This document shows positions 20,436 to 29,401 of a DNA stretch of 64,000 nt, piece by piece. Below the pieces are notes generated by a model. That model had not been told where the DNA came from. It saw nothing but the letters and a program-made list of their open reading frames with translations, and did no database searches. The stretch comes from Acinetobacter sp. SFB (GTDB lineage: Bacteria > Pseudomonadota > Gammaproteobacteria > Pseudomonadales > Moraxellaceae). The first letter of the stretch is position 1. Each line of letters opens with the position of its first letter. The translations under genes were made by a program, and so were the position numbers. The DNA lies in assembly GCF_001647545.1 (NCBI RefSeq), contig NZ_LSZH01000012.1, positions 186,001-250,000 on the forward strand. Reading direction: 5' to 3'.

Positions 20436-20463
20436 GTTTAAAGGGGTTTAGGCCCCTTTAAAC
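20436..20463 (+). other. Perfect 11-bp hairpin without T-tract
   Basis: GTTTAAAGGGG pairs with CCCCTTTAAAC around TTTAGG. The next ribosome site starts only a few bases later, so this may be a weak terminator or an RNA-processing hairpin between copy 1 and the next small gene. Confidence 0.55.
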
Positions 20464-20482
20464 AAGACAAGAGGATTAAAGT

Positions 20483-20680
20483 ATGCATATGAAACCTGTG
20501 AAAGTTTATAAAATGAATAAGGATTTTAAAATTTCACCTAAACTTATTTATATGGGTGAGTATAATTTAATGAATGTGTATGATTCATTACAAGAAAAAT
20601 TAACCAGAATTATGGGGACTTATCAATGGATTCTAAATTCTACAGGGGAGGTTTTTTTTTATAGCAGAAGAGCTTCCTGA
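20483..20680 (+). CDS. Small hypothetical protein (65 aa)
   Basis: The ATG at 20483 follows AGAGGAT with good spacing. The 65-residue product is basic at the N-terminus (KPVKVYKMNKDFKISPKL), has no signal peptide, and contains GTYQWILNSTGEVFFYS near its end. It lies 26 bases before another small gene on the same strand. I do not recognise it. Confidence 0.4.
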   Translation: MHMKPVKVYKMNKDFKISPKLIYMGEYNLMNVYDSLQEKLTRIMGTYQWILNSTGEVFFYSRRAS

Positions 20681-20706
20681 TTTAACAAATTAAAGGTTTA
20701 TATAAA

Positions 20707-20916
20707 ATGAATATGACAACAACATATCCGCAAAAATTAGTCACATTTTATAAATTGGATAGTCCTGATATTCAGCGAGGTGTTTGGGCTAATTATGATA
20801 AAAATGGAAATTTTATAAATCTCACTAATTATTATGGTAAAAAATTAGAATTAACTGGACCTGATCGTGTTCGGATAGATGGGGAAGTATGGGTGTGTAA
20901 AGATCATTTTAAATAA
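20707..20916 (+). CDS. Small hypothetical protein (69 aa)
   Basis: This 69-residue product has a compact, beta-rich pattern (KLVTFYKLDSPDIQRGVWAN, then GPDRVRIDGEVWVCKDHF). An AAAGG precedes the ATG. It probably shares a transcript with the 65-residue gene before it. Function is unknown; the AT-rich codon use fits a transferred segment. Confidence 0.45.
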   Translation: MNMTTTYPQKLVTFYKLDSPDIQRGVWANYDKNGNFINLTNYYGKKLELTGPDRVRIDGEVWVCKDHFK

Positions 20917-21166
20917 ATTTTTATTATGTCATGTTTTAGATAATGATAATGATTAGAAATATGAAAACTTCATATATTAGTTAATAAAAAGAATTAATAT
21001 TATATTTCAAGATATCTAATTGTATATTTGAATTTTAAATAATTAAATAGTAGATTAAGAGATGTTGAATCTCTATAAAGTGAATAAGTATAAAGTCTTA
21101 AAGAAAATTTCTGAGGAATCGTATATATTTGTATTTCTTCTGAAAGCCGATATTGAGATTAAAAAC

Positions 21167-21424
21167 ATGCTATCAAAACAATTAAAAATACTTAGCTCTA
21201 TTCTCACCATTCTTGGTATCTGTGCATTTTTCGCATTTCAATATTTTTTACAATCTGATGAGCGTGGGGGCTTTAAAGAAGGAACTGAACAATACAATGG
21301 ATATCGCTATGCCCAAGACAATCAGCTAAAGTCTGTAGATGAGTGTAGTGATGGAAAGAATGATCCAGCAATGAATTTTAATCCTGATTTTTTGCAAGGG
21401 TGTCAGCATTACTTTAATCAATAG
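21167..21424 (+). CDS. Membrane-anchored small protein, paralogue A (85 aa)
   Basis: I start at ATG 21167, because the paralogue at 23051 begins at the matching point; the frame stays open upstream to 21062. The product has an N-terminal helix (about residues 8-26), then a soluble part with GGFKEGTEQYNGYRYAQD, KSVDECSDGKNDPAMNFN and a C-terminal QGCQHYF. The two cysteines are kept in the paralogue and may form a disulfide, since the N-terminal anchor would place the rest in the periplasm. Function is unknown. Confidence 0.6.
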   Translation: MLSKQLKILSSILTILGICAFFAFQYFLQSDERGGFKEGTEQYNGYRYAQDNQLKSVDECSDGKNDPAMNFNPDFLQGCQHYFNQ

Positions 21425-21491
21425 TATCGGCTAGTGTTTTCGCTTATGAAAGTTGCACAACAGTGGATTCGTCAAAAATATTCTACTACAG

Positions 21492-22118
21492 TCATTTTTT
21501 TGATGCCTGACGTTTTGGAGTTGCGACATATTCATCTTTCATTTCAAAGAAGAATTGATTTGCTTGCTTAGCATTGCAATTTAGCCAGTCCATTCTATTA
21601 TTTTCAGGTATCACAATAATGGAACGCTTTTCATCATTCGGCTTATGGAATTGCTTCATAAATGAATGATGATCTGCATTGATGGTTAATAAGCTCATTG
21701 ATCTGATAGGTTTGTTATTGATTACTGCGTCTTCATAGATCGCAGCAAGAGTGAAAGGCAGTCCATCTTCACGGGAAATTCCATACCAATGTGGCTTTCC
21801 ATCTATATATTTGGGTTCAAAAACCGTTTCCACAGGGACTAAGACAAATTGGCTTTTATGCCAGGCATATCGAAAGCTGGGCTTCTCAGCCACGCTTTCA
21901 GTTCTGGCGTTATAGGTATGACGACCAAATTTTAACTCTTTAGCCCAAAAAGGAATGAGCCCAAATTTGGCTAGATCCCATTCGGGTTGATCAATCCCAT
22001 GCATCAAAATTGGCGCATCGTATAAAGGAAAAATATCATCAGGAAATTCAAATGGAGGTTCTGGAAGGTCCAGAAGAAAGGCTCTATTTTTTTTGATAGC
22101 TTCAAAATTTGCACACAT
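21492..22118 (-). CDS. SRAP/YedK-family DNA-protein crosslink protein
   Basis: This 208-residue protein belongs to the SOS-response-associated peptidase family (HMCES/YedK), which covalently caps abasic sites in single-stranded DNA through Cys2. Seen here: Met-Cys at the start, FGLIPFWAK near residue 52, YNARTES with the active Asn70, Glu101 in VFEPKY, and His158 in FHKPNDEKRS. The usual GFYEW and H-x-R-M-P segments are altered (TVFEP, HKPNDEKR), which marks a divergent subfamily. No UmuDAb-like operator is visible upstream, so damage control is not shown by the sequence. Confidence 0.88.
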   Translation of the reverse strand: MCANFEAIKKNRAFLLDLPEPPFEFPDDIFPLYDAPILMHGIDQPEWDLAKFGLIPFWAKELKFGRHTYNARTESVAEKPSFRYAWHKSQFVLVPVETVFEPKYIDGKPHWYGISREDGLPFTLAAIYEDAVINNKPIRSMSLLTINADHHSFMKQFHKPNDEKRSIIVIPENNRMDWLNCNAKQANQFFFEMKDEYVATPKRQASKK

Positions 22119-22745
22119 CAGCAGTCTCTTTATTTTTATGAATATTTATTAAATCAAAAATAATCCACACAAATAATGAATCTTACAAATCTAGAACTAT
22201 TCCTATTAAAGCCAGTTATCTTAAGGACTGTAATTACATTGCTCGTATGTAAATTATAGGATTTGAGTGATGGAGATTTCAGACTGTAATGCCAAGGCGA
22301 GTTTTCGGATTGATCTTTACGGATGTGGGTAATAGTACGAAAAAGAACTTTATCTTTCCAGTTTTTAGTGGCCTTTGAGAACACTCTATAGATGAGTTTG
22401 ATAATGTAATCGTTTGTTGGGATTAATTTGCAGGATTAATTCATAGAAGGAATTTTTTGCAAATTAGTTTAATTCAGTAAATCTGGAAAATAACAAAGAG
22501 AAATTAGTTGAAATTTATATAATCTCAATCTGAAGTATATTTTGGTCAATAATACGGCAATTGAATTGAGCTTAAAAGTGGCTTGTTAATGAACATAATA
22601 TTTCTAACACTACTGGTAAATAATGTGAATTTAGGAACTAATATACTTGTGGCAGATCAATCATATAGATGAATCAAACTTACCTAGAAGAAAATTGAAA
22701 CAGATATAGTGTGGAATAATAAAATTTAAGGAGTAGATTAAAAAA
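22119..22745. other. AT-rich spacer with no convincing gene
   Basis: Open frames here are short and lack ribosome sites. The SRAP promoter must lie at the left end. I see no repeats or hairpins of note before the leader hairpin at 22746. Confidence 0.4.
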
Positions 22746-22762
22746 GTCGTTATGAGTACGGC
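22746..22762 (+). promoter_or_regulatory. Conserved leader hairpin before Q/N-rich copy 2
   Basis: GTCGT pairs with ACGGC (one G-U) around TATGAGT and is followed by ATAT. The same element with the same flanks lies 33 bases before Q/N-rich copy 3 at 32163. The spacing to the ATG is 28 bases here. Confidence 0.5.
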
Positions 22763-22790
22763 ATATTCCAGATGATAGGATGTAAATAAA

Positions 22791-22958
22791 ATGGCTAATC
22801 AACAACCCTTGCAGCAAAGTCAACATAATCAGCAGCCTGATCAACAAAACCAATCTAATCAGACACAGCCGGATCAGCAGAATCAACACATTCAGGAATC
22901 CAACCCACAAAAGCAGTCCAATGAGCAACCTGAACAACCACCAAAGCAACCGAAATAA
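22791..22958 (+). CDS. Q/N-rich micro-protein, copy 2 (55 aa)
   Basis: The ATG at 22791 is preceded by TAGGATG. The 55-residue product begins MANQQ, exactly like copy 3, and is almost only Gln, Asn, Pro, Ser, Lys and Glu, with repeats of the type PDQQNQ. No hydrophobic residues cluster, so it is probably disordered. A terminator follows at 22975, and membrane paralogue B starts 92 bases later. The function is unknown; desiccation or stress protection would fit such a composition but is only a guess. Confidence 0.6.
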   Translation: MANQQPLQQSQHNQQPDQQNQSNQTQPDQQNQHIQESNPQKQSNEQPEQPPKQPK

Positions 22959-22974
22959 AACTTTGTCTTATTCG

Positions 22975-23001
22975 CCTTGAATCTAAGTATTCAGGGTTTT
23001 T
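22975..23001 (+). terminator. Terminator after Q/N-rich copy 2
   Basis: CCTTGAAT pairs with ATTCAGGG around CTAAGT and is followed by TTTTT. Confidence 0.75.
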
Positions 23002-23050
23002 ATTATTTTAAAGTTTTATACATTTTAATTAAAGGCAAAGAATAAATAAA

Positions 23051-23305
23051 ATGAACTTAAAACTCTTCAAAATCATAAGCGCAGTTATAGCAATTATAGG
23101 CATTGCAGCCTTTCTATATTTTCAATATTCAATGAAACAAGACGAATTTGGTGGTTTTAAAGAAGGGACCGAGCAATACAATGGTTATCGCTATGCACAG
23201 GACACGCTTAAGTCTGTTGATCAATGTGATGATGATAAAGATGATCCAGCCATGAACTTTAATGAGGAATTTTTTGAAGGATGTAAAAAGTATTTTGAAA
23301 AATAA
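23051..23305 (+). CDS. Membrane-anchored small protein, paralogue B (84 aa)
   Basis: This 84-residue protein has a single N-terminal hydrophobic helix (about residues 8-26), then GGFKEGTEQYNGYRYAQD, which is identical over 18 residues to paralogue A at 21167. The rest also aligns: KSVDQCDDDKDDPAMNFNEE, then GCKKYF. The pair arose by duplication. The conserved acidic-tyrosine region and the two cysteines should face the periplasm. I know no function for the family. Confidence 0.65.
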   Translation: MNLKLFKIISAVIAIIGIAAFLYFQYSMKQDEFGGFKEGTEQYNGYRYAQDTLKSVDQCDDDKDDPAMNFNEEFFEGCKKYFEK

Positions 23306-23359
23306 AAGGAGGTGGCTAAGATAGAGTTGATTGTATAAGATCAATAATCACTGATGCAG

Positions 23360-23596
23360 TTATAATTTAAATAAAATAACCTCTGCACCCCTAAAAAATT
23401 CTCCGTAACGCTCTGCAATAAAGCTTTCAGCTTCTCTTTGACTGGTAAAAACTTTTGACCGATCTTCTTCAGTCGTCCAGTGCCATTGGTTAAACATTGA
23501 AAAATGCAACTCCGATATCTCGCAAGTATGTGAGTCATTGAATTGATCGCGATAAGTTAAAAAGTTCCTATCTTTTTTTATGCAATAGAGCGCCAT
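23360..23596 (-). CDS. Small hypothetical protein (78 aa)
   Basis: The ATG at 23596 follows GAGG on the minus strand with 8 bases spacing. The 78-residue product has a charged, globular look (HTCEISELHFSMFNQWHW, EEDRSKVFTSQREAESFIAE) and ends GAEVILFKL. A second, overlapping minus frame (23341-23538) looks like a shadow of it. I do not recognise the family. Confidence 0.55.
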   Translation of the reverse strand: MALYCIKKDRNFLTYRDQFNDSHTCEISELHFSMFNQWHWTTEEDRSKVFTSQREAESFIAERYGEFFRGAEVILFKL

Positions 23597-23784
23597 CAGT
23601 TTTGCCTCTATAGTGTAAAACTGAAATTGTAGATGAGCAGGAACACTTGAATATTGTTAAATTGTGACTTACAAAGAAAAGTATGTTTTCTACACAATTA
23701 AAGCTATGTTTTTGCATTGTTTATTCTATTTTTCTTCCCGATAAGCGGTAAATAACTGCGAATAATAGGTGAATTGAACAGAAC

Positions 23785-23806
23785 AAAGCCCTAATTAAAG
23801 GGCTTT
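23785..23806. terminator. Hairpin terminator after the 60-aa gene
   Basis: AAAGCCCT and AGGGCTTT form a stem with T-runs on both strands (longer on the plus strand). It lies 20 bases past the stop of the minus-strand gene at 23828. Confidence 0.65.
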
Positions 23807-23827
23807 TTCAGAATATAAAATATTCTT

Positions 23828-24010
23828 TTAATTTCTAATGGTGATGTCTTTTTTCTTGCCACCACCATCTTGCTTATTGACTGTAGCCCAAGCAATACGC
23901 TCTGCATCTTCTTCAGAAAGACTACGTTCTCTTTCACTGTCAAAAATATGTTTCGCCTGTCGCTTCTGCTTTTCTGTATACGCTGATTTATCACCTGCAC
24001 CTGTAGGCAT
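23828..24010 (-). CDS. Small conserved protein with WATVNKQDGGGKK motif (60 aa)
   Basis: This 60-residue basic protein begins MPTGAGDKSAYTEKQKRQAK and ends with ERIAWATVNKQDGGGKKK. That pattern is widespread in proteobacterial small proteins, often labelled plasmid stabilisation or stress-related without proof. The ATG at 24010 is preceded by a strong AGGAGGATAAAAATT. The product is soluble and helical. Its role is unknown. Confidence 0.75.
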   Translation of the reverse strand: MPTGAGDKSAYTEKQKRQAKHIFDSERERSLSEEDAERIAWATVNKQDGGGKKKDITIRN

Positions 24011-24271
24011 AATTTTTATCCTCCTACAAACATCAATAGATCTCTTTATAATTTTAAATCAAGTAAAGCAAACTTAACAGGTATAATTCATACGCAGGAT
24101 GTATCATAGATTGCTGAAAAAGAGTAATTTTTAATGTGTATACAAGTTTTGAAATAATTAAGTTTTAAAAAACTCTATCAAGTTGAACTGCTGCTGGATT
24201 TGTCTTAGATACAAGCCAATAGCACTCTTTTAATTTATTAACCCATTTAAAGTACATCTGTTTATAACCCT

Positions 24272-25429
24272 ATGTTCGCACTACCGATCCATCATAAACT
24301 GGCAGGATTTTACTTTTTCTACTATTCCATAGTAGGAACCTTCATGCCTTTTTGGAGCCTTTATCTTGAGGATCAGGGTTTTAATTATCAAGAGATTGGA
24401 CTTTTATCTTCCATAGCGATTGTGACACGTTTTTTTGCACCGTTTATTTGGGGATGGATTGCTGACAAGTCTGGTAAAAGAATGTTGTTGGTACGCATCG
24501 CAACATGGATGGAAGCCTGTATTTGGTTCATGATTTTTCTGATTCCAAATACTTTCCAGTCTGTTGCATTACTCATGCTTATTTTTAGTTTTTTTCAAAA
24601 TGCAATTTTAGCGCAATTTGAAGGGGTGACTTTATTTTGGTTGGGTGAAAAGCGGACTGAACTATATGGCAAAGTTAGAAAATGGGGTTCGATCGGTTTT
24701 ATTGTCGGTGTCTTCGGTATCGGCGCTTTATTGGAAATTGTTCGGATTTCAATGTTACCTGTTATGTTGCTGTGTATTGCATTTCTGGCTTTTATTTGGT
24801 CTTTCAGCATCAAAGAACCGAGTAGCGCACCGCGTTCACAAACGCAATTGGAACCACTATTACCGATATTAAAACGACCTGTTGTGGCTGCTTTTTTTGC
24901 AATTGAATTTGTCTTGTTATTTTCCCATGCGCCATTTTATAGTTTTTATAGCAATTACTTGCATCAAGTCGGTTTTAGCACAACAGAAATCGGTTTTTTA
25001 TGGTCAGTGGGCGTGATCGCTGAAATTATCATGTTTGCTTTTGCCCATATGTTTTTAACTCGGTTTTCTTGGCGTAGTCTGGTGAGCCTTTGTTTGATTC
25101 TGACCGGAGCAAGATGGATTGTTGTTGGCTTATTCCCCAACTTATTTATTGCGCAATTTTTAGCACAAACCATTCATGCCTTTAGTTTTGGCTTGTTTCA
25201 TATGATTGCCATGCGCATTATTTTTCAGAATTTCTCAATGGGTCAGCAAGGTCGTGGTCAAGCGATGTATAGCACCATGTGGGGCTTAGGTGTTGCTATA
25301 GGCAGTATCTTGGCAGGTAAATACTGGCAACTGATCTCTGGCGAGGTAATTTTTATCATTGCCGGGCTTTCAACGTTAGTAGGCTTGCTGTTTGTTCGAT
25401 GGCTACCGAAACAGATTCAACAAGCCTAA
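24272..25429 (+). CDS. MFS transporter, HcaT-like (PPP family)
   Basis: This 385-residue membrane protein has about twelve hydrophobic segments. It starts with HHKLAGFYFFYYSIVGTFMP and WSLYLEDQGFNYQEIGLLSS, features of the 3-phenylpropionate permease (HcaT)-like MFS branch. GWIADKSGKRMLLVR is the loop 2-3 signature. The substrate is not visible; aromatic acids or nucleosides are handled by relatives. It is convergent with the amidase gene at 25462, with only 32 bases between the stops. Confidence 0.85.
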   Translation: MFALPIHHKLAGFYFFYYSIVGTFMPFWSLYLEDQGFNYQEIGLLSSIAIVTRFFAPFIWGWIADKSGKRMLLVRIATWMEACIWFMIFLIPNTFQSVALLMLIFSFFQNAILAQFEGVTLFWLGEKRTELYGKVRKWGSIGFIVGVFGIGALLEIVRISMLPVMLLCIAFLAFIWSFSIKEPSSAPRSQTQLEPLLPILKRPVVAAFFAIEFVLLFSHAPFYSFYSNYLHQVGFSTTEIGFLWSVGVIAEIIMFAFAHMFLTRFSWRSLVSLCLILTGARWIVVGLFPNLFIAQFLAQTIHAFSFGLFHMIAMRIIFQNFSMGQQGRGQAMYSTMWGLGVAIGSILAGKYWQLISGEVIFIIAGLSTLVGLLFVRWLPKQIQQA

Positions 25430-25461
25430 ATCTGAAGTTGAATAATATTGAGAGCCTATTT

Positions 25462-26952
25462 TTATAGCTGGATTTCACTGTATCGCTTAAACCAGGGTTG
25501 TGCTTGCTCCAGTTGAGCCGCCAGTTGCAGTAACAAGTCTTCACGGGCAAAAGGTGCAATAAACTGGGAACCTAAAGGCAAATTGTCCTGATTCCAGTAC
25601 AGTGGAACAGACATCGCCGGAAGACCGGTAATATTGGCCAATTGGGTAAAAGGAACCCATTTTAAATTTTCTTTCACAATTTGATCGACCAATTTTCCTT
25701 GAGCCAGTAAATGGGCTTTTCGGAGTTTTAATAGACTTTTTAAAATCGGTTTTTGCCAGTTAGGTATTTTGATTTCACCATTTTTAGGTGCGACAGTAGC
25801 TGTTGCAGGGGTTAAATATAAGTCATAGCGATCAAAAAAATGATTCATTTTTGTGGCATAGATCCCCCAGTTATTCAGGTTGTGAATATACTCAATTGCC
25901 GTGGTTTGCCCACCGAAGGCAGCAAGTGCAAGTGAATCCAGTTCAAAGTCACTATCTTTTGCCTGATGTTGTTGTTTAATTTGCTCAAGCATATAAGAAA
26001 ACTGACTGAACCAAGTGGTAATAAAATCTTTGGCAAGTGTCATGCCATCAATCGGTGGCGTATCTTCCACTACCGTATGACCTAATGACTCCAATAATTG
26101 CGCCGTATGTTGAACCGCAGCAATCGCATCTTTAGAAACATGGGTGCCAATAGGGGAATGGGTACTAAAAGCAATTTTTAGTTTTTTAGGCGGATGTTGA
26201 ATGGCCTCTAAATAGCTATTTTGAGGAGGTTCAATTTTAAACAAGGAACTATGTTCAGCGCCGTGGGTTGCATCCAGCATTGCTGCGCTATCGCGTACTG
26301 TTTTGGCGAGGATGTGTTGAATAGCAGCTCCATGCATGGCCTCACTCATTTGTGGTCCCCACGGGGTACGTCCACGGCTCGGTTTTAATCCAAATAAGCC
26401 ACAGTAAGATGCTGGAATACGAATAGAACCACCACCATCGCCAGCGCCGGCAATCGGAACAATACCTGCTGCAACCGCAGATGCAGAACCTCCTGATGAT
26501 CCGCCACTATTATGTTTTAAATTCCAAGGGTTGTGGCAGGTTCCCCAAGCCTCAGGCTCGGTAATTCCTTTAATACCAAATTCTGGTGTGTTTGTACGTC
26601 CAAAGGTGACAATGCCGGAATTTTCCCAACGATTCACAATTTCAGAATTATGTTCAGAAATATGATTGATACGTTTTAAGCCTTTGCAGCCATAGGAAGT
26701 GGGATAGCCTGCATACTCTTGGAATAAATCCTTTACTAAAAATGGTACACCCGCAAAAGGACCGGTCAATTCTTGCTGAGTGCGTTTCTGTGCATAGTCA
26801 TGCATGGGAATAATAATGGCATTTAATTTTGGATTGGTATGAGTTGCGCGCTCTAATGCTAAATTTAGTAGTTCTGAAGATGAAACTTCTTTGTTGGCAA
26901 CTAATTTGGCCAATCCTAGGCCATCATATTGTAGATATTCAGAAAGATTCAT
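25462..26952 (-). CDS. Amidase signature enzyme
   Basis: I choose the ATG at 26952 (AGGA close upstream) over the longer frame to 27045. The product has 496 residues. The Ser-cisSer-Lys triad is visible: Lys in GVPFLVKDLFQ near 80, Ser in NSGGSSGGSASAVAAG near 155, and the nucleophile Ser in GDGGGSIRIPA near 180. Amidases of this family hydrolyse carboxamides; the substrate is unknown. It is not the GatA type, because no gatB or gatC lies nearby. It is convergent with the MFS gene. Confidence 0.92.
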   Translation of the reverse strand: MNLSEYLQYDGLGLAKLVANKEVSSSELLNLALERATHTNPKLNAIIIPMHDYAQKRTQQELTGPFAGVPFLVKDLFQEYAGYPTSYGCKGLKRINHISEHNSEIVNRWENSGIVTFGRTNTPEFGIKGITEPEAWGTCHNPWNLKHNSGGSSGGSASAVAAGIVPIAGAGDGGGSIRIPASYCGLFGLKPSRGRTPWGPQMSEAMHGAAIQHILAKTVRDSAAMLDATHGAEHSSLFKIEPPQNSYLEAIQHPPKKLKIAFSTHSPIGTHVSKDAIAAVQHTAQLLESLGHTVVEDTPPIDGMTLAKDFITTWFSQFSYMLEQIKQQHQAKDSDFELDSLALAAFGGQTTAIEYIHNLNNWGIYATKMNHFFDRYDLYLTPATATVAPKNGEIKIPNWQKPILKSLLKLRKAHLLAQGKLVDQIVKENLKWVPFTQLANITGLPAMSVPLYWNQDNLPLGSQFIAPFAREDLLLQLAAQLEQAQPWFKRYSEIQL

Positions 26953-27045
26953 TAAGATCCTGGTTTTATTTTTCATATGAACTTTAGTTGTTGTAATGGA
27001 TTTTATATGAAGAAGCAATACTGTCCTGATTTCACTTCGAAACAC

Positions 27046-27449
27046 CTGATTGGTAAAACGCTTGGTTAAAGTTTGAAAATCAGGAAGGCGTCGGCTTGTT
27101 GCTAAATAAAACGGGATTAGATTCCGATCCAGGTTTGCAAATGAAAAAACTTTATTAATATTCTAAAATATAGCCTAAGCATTAAAATTTACTCTAGTTA
27201 TATTTTACTCACAAAAATAGAATAGAAATCTTTGATTATTCGTAACAGCAGAGAGCACTCATGAAGGTCATATTAAGCGCATCTGTGTTATGCAGATTTA
27301 AAGAAAATAATTTAGTTATTTCAATCAAGTATCTTTTTATTTTTTAGCTTAATATGAGTAAAAATATTGTTGTAATATGGTGATAAATACTGGTTTTTCA
27401 TAAAAATATGCTAAGTTGTAGAGAGAGATTTTTAGCCTTGAACTTCTGT
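27046..27449. other. AT-rich spacer between amidase and exported protein genes
   Basis: No gene is visible. It must hold divergent promoters for the amidase and the exported protein, but I cannot single out boxes with confidence. Confidence 0.4.
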
Positions 27450-27932
27450 ATGAAAAACGCATATCTAACAATTTTACTTATATTCTGCTCATCGGTCGCA
27501 ATGGCAAATGATAATCAAGCCGTTGTAGCAACTGAAGATGACACAGCTGAAACAGACAGTTCAAATACTATTCGTGTCGTAACTCGTCCCGAAATTGTTG
27601 GCCTATGGGGAATGCAGGTTGCCAATAATAAAAAATGTATTGAATATTATAATTTTAAAAGTAATAACAATGTCATCATAAAGAGTGGGCAAGAGTGGTC
27701 ATCAGGTATTTATGATTATCAGCAGTCCCAAGAGGAACGTACTTTGTTACCTGCGCTGGTTTTGCAGGTAAAATATGACAATAATGAAAAAGATTGCTCA
27801 GGTCTGCAGGAAGATCAAACCGGCGAGATTTCTCAGTATTTTGTACAATGGAAAAATCCATCGACCATTAACTTTTGTAGTAATGAAAAAGCAGAACAAT
27901 GTTTTGCGACATTACGCCGTGTTTTACCTTAA
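27450..27932 (+). CDS. Exported protein of unknown function (160 aa)
   Basis: From ATG 27450 the product starts with a good signal peptide (MKNAYLTILLIFCSSVAMA, cut before Asn-Asp). The frame is open to 27408 but an earlier start would bury the signal peptide. The mature part has PEIVGLWGMQVANNKKCIEY, a pattern common in small periplasmic proteins, and four cysteines that may form disulfides. The ribosome site is weak for both starts. A terminator follows at 27965. Function is unknown. Confidence 0.7.
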   Translation: MKNAYLTILLIFCSSVAMANDNQAVVATEDDTAETDSSNTIRVVTRPEIVGLWGMQVANNKKCIEYYNFKSNNNVIIKSGQEWSSGIYDYQQSQEERTLLPALVLQVKYDNNEKDCSGLQEDQTGEISQYFVQWKNPSTINFCSNEKAEQCFATLRRVLP

Positions 27933-27964
27933 GCGCTAAAAACTAAGCTATAAAATTATAGATA

Positions 27965-27993
27965 TAAAAAACCGCTCATGAAGAGCGGTTTTT
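27965..27993. terminator. Bidirectional terminator between convergent genes
   Basis: ACCGCTC pairs with GAGCGGT, with an A-run before and a T-run after. It can serve both the exported-protein gene and the acc operon that ends at 28016. Confidence 0.85.
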
Positions 27994-28015
27994 ACATTTA
28001 AGACATCAATCAGTA

Positions 28016-29383
28016 TTAAGAAGCTTCTTTTTGCTGACCTTCTAATTTCTGAAGCAAATGCTTTTCAAGATAATGAATATCCATGGCTTGGGCACAGAAA
28101 TTTTCATCTTGTAAGATTAAGTCTTTATGCAAAGGAATATTGGTTTTAATTCCAGTTAAGATCATCTCTTCCAAGGCTTGTTTCATACGCGCAATACAAG
28201 TTTTACGATCTTTACCATGCGCAATGAGTTTAGCAATCATTGAGTCATAGTAAGGTGGAATGCTGTAGCCTTGGTAGATGTGCGAATCTAAACGAATACC
28301 TGCACCACCTGGCGCATAATAATGCTCAATTTTCCCAGGAGAGGGCATGAAGTTAGCTGGATCTTCCGCATTAATACGGCATTCCATCGCATGACCATGA
28401 CATTCAACATCGGCTTGTTCAATATCTAAACCAAGCCCGCCCGCAATACGCAGTTGTTGTTCAATAATGTCGATACCAGTGACCATTTCAGTGACTGGAT
28501 GCTCAACTTGAACACGGGTATTCATTTCAATGAAGAAGAACTCATCATCTTCAAATAAGAACTCGAATGTACCTGCACCACGGTATTGCATCATCTTACA
28601 AGCATTGACACATGCTTCTAAGATATCAGCGCGTGCCTGTTCCGGTAAGCCTGGAGCAGGTGCTTCTTCAAGCACTTTTTGATGGCGACGTTGTAAAGAA
28701 CAGTCACGGTCAAAAAGGTGAATAGCATGACCATTACCATCAGCTAAAATCTGTACTTCAACATGACGCGGCTTTTGCAAGAAGCGTTCCATGTAGACAG
28801 TATCATCACCAAACCACATTTCTGCATCACGCTGTGCTGCCTGAACAGACTCAAGTAGCGTATCTACACGTTCTACAATACGCATACCACGACCACCACC
28901 ACCTGACGCGGCTTTAACAATCAGTGGGAAGCCAATTTCTTTCGCCTCAGCCAGTGCATTATTGGTGGTTACTGCATGAGCCGAACCTGGAACTGTTGGA
29001 ACACCGGCTTTACGCATTGCAGTAATGGCAGAAACTTTGTTCCCCATCAAGCGAATATGTTCCGGACGTGGGCCAATGAAGATAAAACCTGAGTTTTCGA
29101 CAATTTCCGCAAACTCGGCATTTTCAGACAAGAAGCCATAACCTGGATGGATGGCATCTGCACCGGTAATTTCAGCAGCAGTAATAATTGCTGGAATATT
29201 CAAGTAGCTTTCACTACTCGCGCCCGGACCAATACACACCGCTTCATCAACAAAGCGTAGGTGCATGAGGTCTTTATCGGCATCGGAATAAATGCCAACG
29301 GTTTTAATTCCTAAAGTTTTGCAAGCGCGGGTAATGCGTAACGCAATTTCACCACGGTTTGCAATTAACACCTTTTGCAACAT
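28016..29383 (-). CDS. accC: Biotin carboxylase subunit of acetyl-CoA carboxylase
   Basis: This 455-residue ATP-grasp enzyme carboxylates the biotin on AccB, the first step of fatty-acid synthesis. It starts [20 protein letters not shown]. It carries the glycine-rich [14 protein letters not shown] near residue 160, then [27 protein letters not shown] near 287 and a C-terminal lid region. Length and motifs are canonical. It begins 18 bases after accB in the aroQ-accB-accC operon. Confidence 0.98.
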   Translation of the reverse strand: MLQKVLIANRGEIALRITRACKTLGIKTVGIYSDADKDLMHLRFVDEAVCIGPGASSESYLNIPAIITAAEITGADAIHPGYGFLSENAEFAEIVENSGFIFIGPRPEHIRLMGNKVSAITAMRKAGVPTVPGSAHAVTTNNALAEAKEIGFPLIVKAASGGGGRGMRIVERVDTLLESVQAAQRDAEMWFGDDTVYMERFLQKPRHVEVQILADGNGHAIHLFDRDCSLQRRHQKVLEEAPAPGLPEQARADILEACVNACKMMQYRGAGTFEFLFEDDEFFFIEMNTRVQVEHPVTEMVTGIDIIEQQLRIAGGLGLDIEQADVECHGHAMECRINAEDPANFMPSPGKIEHYYAPGGAGIRLDSHIYQGYSIPPYYDSMIAKLIAHGKDRKTCIARMKQALEEMILTGIKTNIPLHKDLILQDENFCAQAMDIHYLEKHLLQKLEGQQKEAS

Positions 29384-29401
29384 TTATAAATCCCCGTGGT
29401 T

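Noticed and set aside
20436-20463. Hairpin as a full intrinsic terminator
   Set aside because: The stem is perfect but no T-tract follows; the next ribosome site starts a few bases on, so I list it only as a hairpin.
22154-22384. 76-codon minus-strand frame upstream of the SRAP gene
   Set aside because: It lacks a ribosome site and protein-like composition, and would overlap the expected promoter of the SRAP gene.
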